A stretch of DNA of 64,000 nt, taken from the NCBI GenBank assembly GCA_964017185.1, contig OZ024883.1, positions 682,001-746,000 of the forward strand. The letters are read 5' to 3'. This document shows, in pieces, positions 40,701 through 52,900 of the stretch (positions within the stretch are counted from its first letter, which is position 1; every line of letters begins with the position of its first letter). The position numbers were made by a program, and so were the translations under genes. The DNA is from Rugalucina vietnamica (lineage: Eukaryota; Mollusca; Bivalvia; Lucinida; Lucinidae). The notes beneath the pieces are model-generated. The model was given only the letters and a program-made list of their open reading frames with translations. It was not told the DNA's origin and ran no database searches.

Positions 40701-41265
40701 CAACACAACATTGTATCAACGTAGGCGCAACGTAACATGACATTCCTATTGAGACTTACCATCGTGACTGTAAGAAGTACGAGGCTTACTACCAGGAGTT
40801 TCTGACACAGCTGCATTCTGTGTCTGAGATTGACACATTTGACAGTTATGTCACCAGGCTTTGGTCAAGCAAAGAATCTGCTGCTCGTGATGAAACGTAC
40901 AATGCACTCAGCTAACAACACAAGGTTGTATTAACGTAGGCGCAACGTAACATGACATTCCTATTGAGACTTACCATCGTGACTGTAAGAAGTACGAGGC
41001 TTACTACCAGGAGTTTCTGACACAGCTGCATTCTGTGTCTGAGACTGACACATTTGACACGTTTGTCACCAGACTTGAGTCAAGCAGTGAATCTGCTGCT
41101 ATCACAGCGTATGTAAACAACTAGCAACCTTGTATGTTAGTAAGATGTATATGGCTTACTTCCAGGAATTTCAAAGACAGCTGTATTCTGTGTCTGAGAC
41201 GGATACATTTGACACGTTTAAGTCTCCAGGCTTTGGTAGAGCTGTGAATCTGCTGCTTATGAGGT
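40551..41265 (+). repeat. Tandem 215-bp copies of the Mab-21-like gene 3' end
   Basis: The segment starting GACTGTAAGAAGTACGAGGC, encoding the last ~50 residues and stop, begins at 40551, 40766 and 40981 (215-bp spacing). A degraded fourth copy starts near 41139. Copies 2 and 3 keep the same translation up to a similar stop but lie downstream of the first stop and show no obvious 3' splice site. The simplest reading is tandem duplication after or during decay of the gene; alternative terminal exons are a remote possibility. Confidence 0.88.
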
Positions 41266-41540
41266 TTGGAAAAAAAAACTAAAACGATTACCTTAACATT
41301 CTATAGAAACTTTGATAGTATCACTTGAACGTTTTCGGATTTTGCTATTAAAATTGCAGATGTGCAATAAGTGACTGTACTGTTGAACGGGAGCGCTAGG
41401 CTTAGCGCAAGCATTCCATTATAGAAAGGTTTCTAAAAAGACGTGACCACACAATTGTGCTATACATATACACTATTATTTGATTTTGAAAATTGACAAT
41501 GTTTGGATTACGATTCAGACATGCAATGACACACTTCGTA
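41266..41540. other. Unassigned spacer
   Basis: AT-rich sequence between the Mab-21-like 3' repeats and the LINE fragment. No feature recognised. Confidence 0.5.
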
Positions 41541-41562
41541 AACAGATCTTACGGCAAGCAAA

Positions 41563-42339
41563 GTGCCTGACACTATTAAAACAAAACTTCAGATCTCTTC
41601 AAATGACTTTAAGATATATTGTAAACAAAATAAAATGTATGTTCATGTAGGAAAAACTTCACTCATGATTCTTGGTTCTCGCCAAAATATAGCAGAAATT
41701 GAATCATTTGAGATCTTTATCGATAATGAAATTATAAAACAGGTAGACAACCAAAAGCTTCTTGGTATAATAATTGATCAAACCCTGAGTTGGGATAAAC
41801 AGATAGATATGGTAGCTCTAAACATATCCAGAAGAATCACCTTACTAAAATTACTTTCAAAGTATGTCGGAAAAGACTGTTTTTGCCAATACTATAGCTC
41901 ATACATATTGCCGATTTTTGACTACGGCTGTCTTATTTGGGGAGGCAATACAACAGCTCAATCTAATAGGCTCGTAAAACTGCAGAAACGTGCCGCTCGC
42001 ATCATCCTTCGAGTAGATATAATGACACCTTCTGAATCAATGTTTTCTCAATTAAAGTGGCTGTCTTTTCCCAAACGGATTCAGTATCATGTCTCTATTA
42101 TGATGTACAAATCACTAAATAATTTAGCACCAGATTACATGAGTGATCTTTTCAATAAAGTTTCGGAGTCTCATAGCAGAAATCTACGATCTATTCCGTT
42201 GTCTAAAACTCGTTATTATGATCGATCATTTGCAATTCAAGGTGCCAAACAATGGAACTCTCTACCGATAGACATAAGACATGCACCTTCGCTTACTAGT
42301 TTCAAACACAAAGTTAAAATGCATCTCTTATCAACTTAA
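41563..42339 (+). pseudogene. LINE ORF2 C-terminal fragment (reverse transcriptase thumb/tail)
   Basis: The 258-codon frame starts at a GTG only because the upstream part is missing, so no genuine start exists. The order of conserved blocks (LLGI..D..LSW, YCSYILP-like, YGCLIWG, KRAARII, QWNSLP) is that of the region downstream of the RT catalytic core in non-LTR elements. Replicative function is impossible without the upstream endonuclease and RT core. Confidence 0.85.
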
Positions 42340-42448
42340 ACACATGCACCTTTAACGTAGGTAAAATTATTCAACATAGTGCTTTATTCTCTTTGCAATG
42401 AGGCCACTGTATGGATTTATACAAAAAATAGATGGACTGTTCGTTTAT

Positions 42449-42835
42449 TTTATTATTCATGTTCACACTCAACTGGTTGTGAGTTGCTGTATATTTCTTC
42501 AGGGTATTAAACTCAATAAAACATTTTATATTCGTGTCAGAAACGACCTAGGTAGGGAAAGCCCAATCAGACAGTTTTCTGACACGCACATTTAGTTTAA
42601 TTTCGTTTCCATATGATTCACTCACCTTAACACCTTTATTCATGTTCACACTCAACTGGTTGTGAGTTGCCTGTCAGGATCTGCTGTATATTTCTTCAGG
42701 GTATTAAACTCAATATAACATTTTATATGCGTGTCGGAAACGACCTAGGTAGGAAAGCCCAATCAGACAGTTTTCTGACACGCACATTTAGTTTAATTTC
42801 GTTTCCATATGATTCACTCATCTTAACACCTTTAA
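42449..42835 (+). repeat. Direct duplication of about 190 bp in the LINE 3' UTR
   Basis: The block from TATTCATGTTCACACTCAAC to the CATATGATTCACTC region occurs at about 42453-42638 and again at about 42639-42835, with small changes, including a CTGTCAGGAT insertion in the second copy and scattered substitutions. Repeated 3' UTR units are known in several LINE lineages. Confidence 0.8.
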
Positions 42836-43250
42836 TGAATTATATAAGATTTTAACTCAATATTGATCTCTGTTTTATAAATATTTTCATCATGTTTTCA
42901 TTTTAGATATATTTATTAATTCAAGAAGCTTTTCCCATTTTAAAGCATAACTTTTAAAACACTTTAGGATCTTTCTATCAATTTAAGTTTAATTCACAAC
43001 AAATATTTTAACTTTTTAGCCGAATGTCTTAAGCACATTTGCATTATTCTATCAATGTCAGAGATCTACTCATATCCTGTTTCCTAGACTTATTTTAAAA
43101 CGTATGTATATATTGTACAAATTGTTAATATTTTTGTTCTATTGTTCTGTTTTTAGTTGCAGAGGACCATATGTTAGATAAATAATTGTATTTGCTTAAT
43201 ATGCCATCCTCTTAAAATAAAGAATTTATTATTATTATTATTATTATTCG

Positions 43251-44340
43251 TGAGCCTATTATTACGTGCACTTGTGAATGCAACGTAATCATGACATTTT
43301 GCGATATATCATGAGAAGTCAAGAAGATTGGCACTTAAGATATTGTTTAATTCATTTGACAATATTTTTCATGTATATTAAATCATTAAACATATGAGAT
43401 GCATCATGTGAAAACCAACATTTCTCATATGTGATAACAAAGACACATACATGTATAAGCGGCTGATCAGCGTCGCTACATGGATAGTACGATTGCTCTT
43501 CTTTGTAAATCCAAAATTCCAAGCTTCTAGTCATCTTACATGTATGTGACGTGACAGCTCGATGTGTGTTGGGCCTGTTCGGAAAACACATTGTTGGTTG
43601 CCCATGACGCGGCTAATGTGAGAGTTATCATTGCAATTAACACAATTTTCTTAACGCGAGGCGGCTGAACACCAGTACAGGCCAGCCGCGGTATCCTGTC
43701 TTGTTGTCGCCCGTCACAACGGGTGACATATACGGTAGGATTTTCCTAAAGAAACAGCGAAGAAAACCGATAGAATCCAAATAGGAAAATGCGAATGGTT
43801 CTCGAAATATTCTACATTTCGTTTGACACAGCGGGTAACCAGCAACGTTTTGCCAACAGGAACTGACTATTAAAAGTCAGGAAGGGATTGGCTAGATCAA
43901 TATTGACCAATCATATCTTTGGTCTTAAAACTGGTTCGGTATTCGGAACATCTCACCCTTTGCTGGTGGGTGGACTTGATTTAGCAGTCGTTTTTCAGGT
44001 CGTTTCGTCTCCTTTTTGATTCCGTTGGTGTCCCATGATACCTTTCCACACAAATGGGGTGAATTAGACAGTTGACCTACATGTATATCCTGACAGATTT
44101 GTTAAGCCATAATTTCAATTCTTAAGCAATCTAGGACTAAATTGACATCATTTTGGTGGTCAACAAACGGGCGATACTAGCTTTTTTTAAAAGCTATCCT
44201 TGTTTTGGTTTACAATAATATTTTCCAATAACAATACTCTATTTTGAGGACGAGCTTTTAATAGAACACCAACAGGTAAGTTAGCAATGGGAAAGTATAA
44301 GACTTTTGGAAAACGACTTGCATTCACCCATACCTTATAC
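43251..44340. other. Unassigned intergenic region
   Basis: No coding region recognised. A dyad GTCGCCCGT/ACGGGTGAC lies near 43705-43729. A good donor-like site (CAG|GTAAGT) is at about 44273-44281, which could close an untranslated exon, but there is no partner evidence. Confidence 0.4.
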
Positions 44341-44343
44341 AGC

Positions 44344-44412
44344 AGTGGTTACAGTGATGTGTTTGGTGGAATCCGTCAGTCCTATATAGGTTCGATTCCG
44401 AGTAGGATCAAC
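44344..44412 (+). repeat. tRNA-like pol III promoter remnant
   Basis: A-box-like CAGCAGTGGTTACAGTG is followed about 40 nt later by a perfect B box GGTTCGATTCC, then a T run just downstream (44411-44416). The arms do not fold into a proper tRNA cloverleaf, so this is more likely a tRNA pseudogene or SINE head. Confidence 0.4.
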
Positions 44413-44937
44413 TTTTTTCTTCCAAAAACTAGATCGGCGCCAATTTAAACGAAGCATTTGTTTCTTGTTCTAAGCGTGATTTTTAATAAAAATGAATTAT
44501 TCATGCACCCACTATCTTGGGCAGTCCGCTCCTTTCGCGCATCATGGCAAGACGGCTTCACTACAGCGAAGAAAAAAAAGCAAATCGCTCTGAATGCTCT
44601 AGAAAGCACTATCCATTTAATGCTTCTTCTGCAACATTTAGCTCAACATAAAAGGCAACTTTACATACTTTGTATTAATGCTTGCAGTACATGCATGTCA
44701 CATAGTGCTTTATTCACACATTGTAATCTTCCCTGGCATTTTGTTGAATGTTTCATTAGCCCATGTTTTCACTTTAAATTTTTGTCCTTGTTGTTGTTTA
44801 TTGAATTCATTAAAAGAAAGAATAACAACAAAAACAAACAAAAATAATAAAATAAAACCAAACTTATAAACAAGCAAAAAGGAACACAAACACACACACG
44901 CATACAAAACAAACAAACAAAAACATTGAAATAAAAT

Positions 44938-45004
44938 CAGTACTGGGTTTCGATCTCATAACCTACGGAACGAGAGTGAGCATGCTAGACCACTGAGCTA
45001 TGTT
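44938..45004 (-). repeat. tRNA-like pol III promoter remnant, minus strand
   Basis: Reading the minus strand, TAGCTCAGTGGTCTAGC matches an A box and GAGATCGAAACCC is a degenerate B box at normal spacing. Stems are poorly paired. Probably a tRNA pseudogene or SINE remnant. An A-rich stretch (44820-44935) follows it on the minus-strand 3' side as T/A-rich DNA. Confidence 0.45.
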
Positions 45005-45424
45005 TGTTCAATATTATAAATTTCATTCTTAATTGTACCTAAAACAACCGGTGTTTATGTTTACCATTCTCTGTTTCCAGAAATGCCTACGTTGGAGTAG
45101 AGTGTACCGATCACTGTTTTATCCCTGAGCGGGGTCGGGGGTGGGAGAAAATTGATAATTTGACAACAAACATGACAAATGAATCTTAACTCCTGGGCAT
45201 TACGAAGAGCCATAAGGACCAGAAGTATGGAATTCTTCTCACTATTATCAAATTGTCTGTTTCCCCATGAGTCCCCCGTTCTGGGAGAAAACATTGATAG
45301 ATGCACTGGTTTCTATATGTAATTATAAAGTTTTGTGTTTTGTTGGATTTTCTATGATCGTACTTTGTGTGACATAATAAATCATTTAACATATAGTTGG
45401 CCTCCCAAACCCCTCAAATATTTT
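45005..45424. other. Unassigned intergenic region
   Basis: No feature recognised beyond short non-homologous frames. Confidence 0.4.
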
Positions 45425-45538
45425 TCTGTTGGCATTTTTGAGTACATTTTGGCATCCATGCCTAATGTGTACCTTAATGTGTAACAATACACGCTAGGGT
45501 GGATGCCAAGTCTGAAAATGTCCCAGAGTCCCAAAAAT

Positions 45539-45719
45539 AGGTCAAAGGTCAACTAAGTGCAAAATCTGAGATATTTCAACATTATAGCAGTATCTTATGA
45601 AATATATTCATTTTTTTTTTTTTTGTAAAAAAAGCCCCAAATTACATCTAATGCATTTGTATGGTGTAATCCGTTACAATTGTTACAACAAAGTAATGCA
45701 GATTTAGGTCAAAGGTCAC
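45539..45719 (+). promoter_or_regulatory. Two perfect AGGTCA-A-AGGTCA (DR1) motifs in repeat arm
   Basis: AGGTCAAAGGTCA occurs at about 45538-45550 and 45706-45718; a reverse-complement version (TGACCTTTGACCT-like, ending CTTG) lies near 49700. DR1 is the established binding site for HNF4/RXR-type nuclear receptors. It sits in a repeat, so function is only possible, not shown. Confidence 0.3.
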
Positions 45720-45829
45720 TTTAGTGCAAAAAATGCTTATTTTCATGCCCTTTTACAATTGCCTGTATAAACATCAGTATCAGTAGTATTCTGATGGGGA
45801 TAAAGTTCTTTTAGATACTTTTTTATCAC

Positions 45830-48545
45830 TTGTGTATAGAATATGATCGTAGCAATCATTTGATACCAATTATAGCTATCTGCAGCTTTTGGTTGCTGAG
45901 ATATTGTCAATTTTATTGGTACACTCCCCTGTATTTGTCTGTGTTTTTCTCTTATATCTCATGTTTTCTTAATTTTTTTTGCAACGGGATACTCAGCTTG
46001 GTCATATATATTATTACATGTTTATACATTATTGTCATAACAACCATTTGATACCAATTTCAGACCTCTAGGACTTATGGTTGCTGAGATATTATTGTTT
46101 CCATGGGTATAGCCCCTCTATATTTCTGTGATTTTTATCAGATATTTTAAGTTTTCAGCAATATTCAAACAACAAGAAAGTCGAACTATTCATTTGTCTT
46201 ATCGCATGTTTATAAAACATTATCATAGCAATTATTTGATATGAATTTCACCTCTCTAGAACTTTTGGTTGCTAAGTTATAAATCATTTTGTTGGTATAC
46301 TCCATCCACTTTTCTGTGGTTTTTCACTAGTGTTTAAAGATTTTATCAATATTCGAAAAACAAGAAAGTCAGAATGTTTGTGTGTCTCACATCTAGGTTA
46401 TAGAACATTATCCTAGCAATCATTTGATACCAATTTCAGTTCTCTAGAGCTTTTGGTCACTGAGATATTAGCAGTTTTATTGGTATACCCCCTTCGTTAA
46501 CCAAGGATTTTTCTCCTATATCTTAAGTTTCCTTAAATATTTGAGAAACAAGATAGTAAGCTTGTTTATATACCTTATCACATGATTACAGAATATTGTC
46601 ATAGCAATCTTTTGATACCGATTTCAGCTCTCTATGACATTTGTCTCTATGACATTTGGTTGCTGATATATATACGTTTTTGTTGATATACCCCCTCTAT
46701 TTTCTGAGATTATTATCTAATATTTAAAGTTCTCATCGCTATTCGAAAAACAAGAAAGTCAGATTATTTATGCATCTTATCACACTATTATAGAACATTA
46801 TTAAAGTAATCATTTGATACCTATTTCAGCTCTCTAGAGCTTTTGGTGACTGAGATATTAGCAATTTTATTGGTATACCCCCTTCGTTTGCCACTGATTT
46901 TTCTCCTATATTTTAAGTTTTCTTAAATATTTGAGACACAAGACAGTCAGCTTGTTTATATACCTTATTACATGGTTATAGAATTTTGTCATAGCAATCA
47001 TTTGATACCAATTTCTGCTCTCTATGACTTTTGTTTGCTGAGATATATACGTTTCCGTTGGTATACCCCCTCTATTTTTCTGAGATTATTATCTAATATT
47101 TAAAGTTTTCATCATTAATCCAACAACAAGAAAGTCAGATTATTTATGGGTCATATTACACTATTATAGAACATTATTATAGCAATCATTTGATACCTAT
47201 TTCAGCTCTCTAGAGCTTTTGGTGACTAAGATATTAGCAATTTTATTGGTATACCCCCTTCGTTTGCCACTGATTTTTCTCCTATATCTTAAGTTTTCTT
47301 AAATATTTGAGACACAAGACAGTCAGCTTGTTTATATACCTTATTACATGGTTATAGAATTTTGTCATAGCAATCATTTGATACCAATTTCTGCTCTCTA
47401 TGACTTTTGTTTGCTGAGATATATACGTTTCTGTTGGTATACCCCCTCTATTTTTCTGAGATTATTATCTAATATTTAAAGTTTTCATCATTAATCCAAC
47501 AACAAGAAAGTCAGATTATTTATGGGTCATATTACACTATTATAGAACATTATTATAGCAATCATTTGATACCTATTTCAGCTCTCTAGAGCTTTTGGTC
47601 ACTGAGATATTAGCAATTTTATTGGTATACCCCCTTCGTTTGCCAGTGATTTTTCTCCTATATCTTAAGTTTTCTTAAAATTTTGAGAAACACGGAAGTC
47701 AGCTTGCTTATATACCATATTACATGGTTATAGAATATTGTCATAGCAATCATTTGATATCATTTGATACCAAGTTTCTGCTCTCTATGGCTTTTGGTTG
47801 CAGAGATATAAACGTTTCTGTAGGTATAACCCCTCCATTTGCTGTGATTTATCTCTACTATCATATTCATAAAGATTTCATCAATATTCAAACAGAACGA
47901 AAGTCTGATTATTTATATATCTTATTTCGTGGTTTTAGAATGTTGTAATAGCAATTATTTGATACCAATTTCTGCTCTCTATGGCTTTCGGTTGCTGAGC
48001 TATAAGCATTTCTGTAGGTATACCCCCTCCATTGTTCTGTGATTTTTCTCTAATATTGAAACTTCTCATCAAGATTTGAACTCCAAGAAAGTCACATTCT
48101 TTCTGTGTCTTATCAAAATATTATAAACCATTATCATATCAATCATTTGATATAAATTTCAGCTCTCTAGAGTTTTTGGTTGCTGAGATATAAGCAATTT
48201 TGTTGGTAAAACCCTTCATTTATCTGTTATTTTTTCTCTAAAATCTGAAGTTCTCTTTAATATTGAGCATTAAAATAGCCAGTTTGTTTATATATCTTAT
48301 TACAGAGTTATAGAACATTGTCATAGCAATCATTTGGTACCAATTTAAGCACTCTAGGGCTTTTGGTTGACGAGATATAAGCAATTGTGCTGGTATACTC
48401 CATTGTTCTGTGATTTTTTCTAATATTCTAAGTTCTCATTCATATTTGAACACCAGGAAGTCAGTTTGATATTTAAATCTTATTACATGGTTATCAAGCA
48501 CTGTCAAACCAATCATTTGATACCTATTTCTGCTCTCTTAAGGTC
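45830..48545 (+). repeat. 187-bp AT-rich tandem array, about 15 copies
   Basis: The word CAATCATTTGATACC, or a close variant, recurs near 45855, 46042, 46231, 46421, 46608, 46809, 46998, 47179, 47368, 47557, 47751, 47952, 48140, 48328 and 48511, a period of about 187 bp. Other landmarks are TTTTGGTTGCTGAGATAT, TTGGTATACCCCCT and CAAGAAAGTCAG. Copies are considerably diverged; a sub-block of two units (46830-47220 and 47190-47600) is nearly identical, showing local later duplication. Confidence 0.92.
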
Positions 48546-49324
48546 TATCAGTAGCCAAGAAACATGTGGTAATATAGGTGTACCACACTACTTCCTCTGC
48601 TTATTAGAGGTGTGGGTAAACACTGTACGATTTTACGTGACACACATGGGCAATAAAGAGATCCTCTGACCAAACTGGCACCCATGGGCATTTGTTCTAA
48701 GGGTGCAAGGTACATCCTATAGATATTCCACCCTAAACCCTTCAAAGGGCAATAGATTTTCCCTTTGTATATCTTGATTTTCGTCATTTTCATTAATATT
48801 CATGAAAATGCAAATGAGATAATTATTATTTAGGCCTATGAGTCATCAATAAATTTGTCAAATAGTATTATTGGTACAATAACAATAAGCCAAAATGATA
48901 GCTTAGGCATGCCATTAGTTTTTATGGGATAATTGATTTTTAATTGTTTCTTTTTATTCATTTTAAAGTTTAAATGAAAATTCATGAATATGCAAATTAG
49001 ATATTTTCCACTACTTATCATAGGAAAAAAGGGCTATGTCTAAGCCTTAAGATGAGACCAAATTCAATGGTCTAGGATTACAAATAATTGAGATATATTC
49101 AATTTTCTATGTGTATCCCCATTATAAAAACGCAAAAAACTGAATACAGCGCTGTATTTAGGGTACTTTAATAGAACAAAACGTAAAATGCAAACGCTTC
49201 CACTGGCAGAAAACAGGGTCTGATAGCTTTTTCAATGTACTTAAATTAGAAAATCATGGTGTAGAAAATTTCCCCTGGGGGAAGGGGGTATGGGTAGCTA
49301 GAGGACTATTAGTTATCATAACAG
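48546..49324. other. Unassigned AT-rich sequence inside the second composite
   Basis: No gene or known element recognised; AT-rich with no stable reading frame. Confidence 0.4.
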
Positions 49325-49822
49325 GTTTTGATATTTTTGCACTCATATGACTTTTGACCTAATTATGTGACCCAGAGGCAGTTACAGACTTGGAATATAC
49401 CCATATGAGTTTAAACACTTGTCAATGAATAAGATAAGCACATGTTGCTTTTAGTCATTTCATGTTTGATTTAAGAAATACTTGTTTATTGTAACGGGTG
49501 TTTGTTATTTTGCACTCATTTGACTTTTGACCTAATTCTGTCAGCCAGGAGCATTTACAGTCTTGGTATCCACATCTATGTCTTTGGACACATGTCAAGG
49601 AATGACATGAGTACAAGTTACCTATAATCAGTCCATTATTTTCCAAAACAATAATGTCTATTTTCATTTTTACAGTTTTTGCTATATTGCACTCGTTTGA
49701 CCTTTGACCTTGTTCTGTGGCCCAGGGTCATTTACAAACTTGGCATCCACCCGTACGAGTTTGGGCACATGCCAAGGAATATTATGAGCATAGGTAGAAT
49801 AATGTACTCAAAAATGCCAACA
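49325..49822 (-). repeat. About 175-bp repeat units, three copies (right arm)
   Basis: TTGCACTCATTTGACTTTTG, or a close variant, recurs near 49339, 49512 and 49688 (about 175 bp). On the minus strand each reads GTGGATNCCAAG...AGGTCAAARGTCA...AGTGCAAAA and matches the left-arm block at 45425-45745. Confidence 0.85.
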
Positions 49823-49926
49823 AAACCAAAACTAAGCCACTTTTTGGATTTGGACTGCCAAGTAATAGATCTACTCGTCAATCCGGTTCCCTGTGATCTT
49901 TATATAATAATTCATTGGGTATAGAT

Positions 49927-52900
49927 CTACGAACAAGTACATGTATTGTAGGGACACAATCCTGCAGGACAATTAACAGCACACCATGCGTCCATAGCGC
50001 TGCTGCCTCTCCACGGTCCCGCGGCTACACAAGAACGACCGGTACCAGCCGAAACATTATCATCTACGTCAGGGTCAGAACCTGTGCACTCGCAATGTGA
50101 TTCTGGACACACGTTGCCTGCAACACATGTAGTTCTACACCAGTCGTCCATTCCTGCTACTCTTTTCCACTGCCCCTTGGCTAAGCACACTCGTCCTGGT
50201 GATGGCGGCGACAGTGTTGTCGTCACTTCCGGTGTGGTAGGCGGGAAATCAGCTGCCCGGATTGAGATATCTGCGCAAGCGTAAAATTCTTCCTGTATTT
50301 CTCCACAACCAACGCAACATGTCGTGTCGTCACAACCCCAACTGTTTCCTACAAATAATTGAGTCATGTTGAAAACATAATATGGAAGAAGTTGCATTTT
50401 AAATTATGCAGAGTGCGAACACTTGGTTTACACTTCTTACCCACTGGGTTTAATTTAAGGTTTTTCCTTAGTGGTGTTGTTTGGCTTAACAGGAATCTCC
50501 AATATTAATTGCATCTGTGAGTCCTCGTTTTTGATTCATCATGAAGTTTATCATAATTAATTTGTTCGTCCGTGATGGCTTATTGAATAGTCAGAGATTC
50601 GCCACAAGGACCGAACTTACTAAATGTTGAGATCAACTCAAAAGTTTAGGGTGATGTAAAGACACTGTAAAACCGGTCAAATTAAGCCTCGTCCCGGCTC
50701 CGTTAATAAATACTACCGACCGACCTTTCCAAGGTGGTACTTACAGTTTGATTCTTATAGTTTCATGTTTTTGGTGTTGATATTCAAGTTGCGCTGTTTT
50801 CACCTTTTATGTACGTTTTCACATACCTATTGCTTGTCAGTTTAGTTTTTACCACCTCGGTATTTGGAGTCGGAGTTTCCTTCTGATTGCACCATTTCCT
50901 GGTCATTTCTTTTGCCTTTATAACTTTTAGTGACATCATTTTTGAGGTGGGGTAAATATTGGGATATCTATTTCTTTGGGCCCCGATGGGCAGGGACACA
51001 ATATCTTAGGCCCAAGGAAGCCGCGCTATGGCTTCGTAGAACTCAAAATAAAATATAGGCATTTTAGTTGGTTTTGACCGTAGAGTTAACAAAGGCTGGC
51101 GAATCTACTTTAGCAATAGTGAAAATATATTGAGATTGTAATTTTATCACGGTTAATTACTGATTTGTCGTACAACCAAGTTAACAGATTACATTTTTTT
51201 TCATTTAAATAATTTACTGCTCCAAAAAGGAAGCATCTCTGGATTATTTCATCACGTTTTTTGCGCGTTTCGTGTTAGTTGTGTTCTGTCGCGGCGGTTG
51301 TGGCAAGACAACTGGTGTGATCATGGACTTGTTAGTCATTTTAATTGTCAAAGGTAATATATAATTGGACTAAACCAACAGCAAACAATATATGCCTACC
51401 TGTGTGGTAACGCCACTGCAGAACCACCTGGTTACCATAGACACCCACCGGTAACTGCACGTGGAGGTCATAGGTCGTATAGTCCGTCCCATGCGTGTAA
51501 TATCTGGTCGGTTCCGTACGAGAGGCATTCAATATCGTCAGCACCGTCATATCTAGGCATTCTTGCGTCACCGGCTTCGTGACGTCATTATTAGGACACA
51601 GTTTAAACTCGAAATACCCCTTATGGTCAGCTGTGATTTGGACCCGCGTGACCATGATGTCACCTTCGTCGTAGTCACGTGTTATGATACCCTGGGCGTA
51701 TATACCGTTGGGTGGTATGTTATCGTGTGGACTCTGCCATGGGTCGCCACAGACTGTGCAGTTACCGTTGTTAACCTCCCAGTGAACCTAGAGAGAAATT
51801 AAAATATGACAATGAGAAGGAACTGGTGCAATCAGAACAAAAGTTCAAAGAAAGCCCTATTAGGTATCAACCAAACTGTAAAATAGGTATGATGCAAACA
51901 GAACTGATGCGATGCAAAGAGAACTGATGCAAAGACAACTGATGCAAAGAGGACAGATGCAAAGAGAACTGATGCAACGAGAACGGATGTAATGAGAACT
52001 GATTCAAAGAGGACAGATGCAAAGAGAACTGATGCAACGAGAACGGATGTAATGAGAACTGATTCAAAGAGGACTGATGCAAAGAGAACTGATGCAAAGA
52101 GAGCTGATAAAAAGAGAACTGGTGCAAAGAGGACTGATGCAAAGAGAACTAATGCTAAGAGAACTTATGCAAAGAGAACGCATGTATAAAGAACTGATGC
52201 AAAGAGGACTGATGCAAAGAGGGCTGTAGCAAAGAGAAATGATTCAAAGAGAACGGTGCAAAGAGAACTGATGTAAGGATCGCTGATGCGAAGAGGACTG
52301 ATGCAACGAAAACTGATGAAACGAGGACTCATGCAAAAAAGACTGATTAAACGAGGATTGACGCAAAGAGGACTGGTGCAAAGAGAACGGACCCAAAGAG
52401 AACTGATGTACAGACAACTGATGCAAAGAGAACAGATGCAAAGAAAACTGATGTAAAGGGAACTGATGCAAAGAGAACTGATGCAAAGAGGACTTATGAA
52501 AAAAGAAAAGTGACAAAAAGAGAACTAATCCAAAGAGAACTGAAGCAAATGCGACAGATGTAAAGAGGACGGATGCAAAGAGGACTGGTGCAAAGAGAAC
52601 TGATACAAAGAGAACCGATAATTAAAGAACTGATGCAAAGAGGACTGATGCGACGAGGACTGATGCAAAGAGAACTGATGCAAAGAGAACTGCTGCAAAG
52701 AGATCTGATGCAAATTGGACTGATGTAAAGAAAACTGATGCAAAGAGAACTGATGCAAAGAGAACGGATGCAAAGAGACTGATGTTAAGAGAATTGATAC
52801 AAAGAGAACGGATACAAAGAGAACTGATGCAACGAGGACTGATGTAAAAAGCCTAATGCCACGAGCACTGATGTAAAGAGAAATGATGTAAAGAGAACTG

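Larger units (their letters stand above)
41545..43250 (+). mobile_element. 5'-truncated non-LTR retrotransposon with 3' tail
   Basis: An open frame to 42339 gives the C-terminal part of a Jockey/CR1-style LINE ORF2: the KLLGIIIDQTLSWDKQI segment after the RT core, a YGCLIWGG segment, the LQKRAARIIL segment, and AIQGAKQWNSLP near the end. The catalytic YADD region is absent because the copy is 5'-truncated. A 3' UTR of about 0.9 kb follows and ends with AATAAAG and (TTA)n at about 43217-43247, a typical LINE tail. The long open frame suggests a fairly recent insertion. No target duplication located. Confidence 0.8.
45425..49822. mobile_element. Composite element: inverted arms around a 187-bp tandem array
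   Basis: The left arm (45425 to about 45745) and the right arm (about 49325-49822) are inverted relatives. Both start from the outside with GTTGGCATTTTTGAGTAC, then GGTGGATGCCAAG, then AGGTCAAAGGTCA and AGTGCAAAA; the last block is repeated about twice on the left and three times on the right. Between them lies the 187-bp array plus about 0.8 kb of other sequence. No protein is coded. It has the same architecture as 33877-37680 but unrelated sequence. No target duplication was identified. Confidence 0.55.

Noticed and set aside
44344..45004. Functional tRNA genes
   Set aside because: A and B boxes are visible but the acceptor and T stems do not pair well, so they are listed only as tRNA-like remnants.
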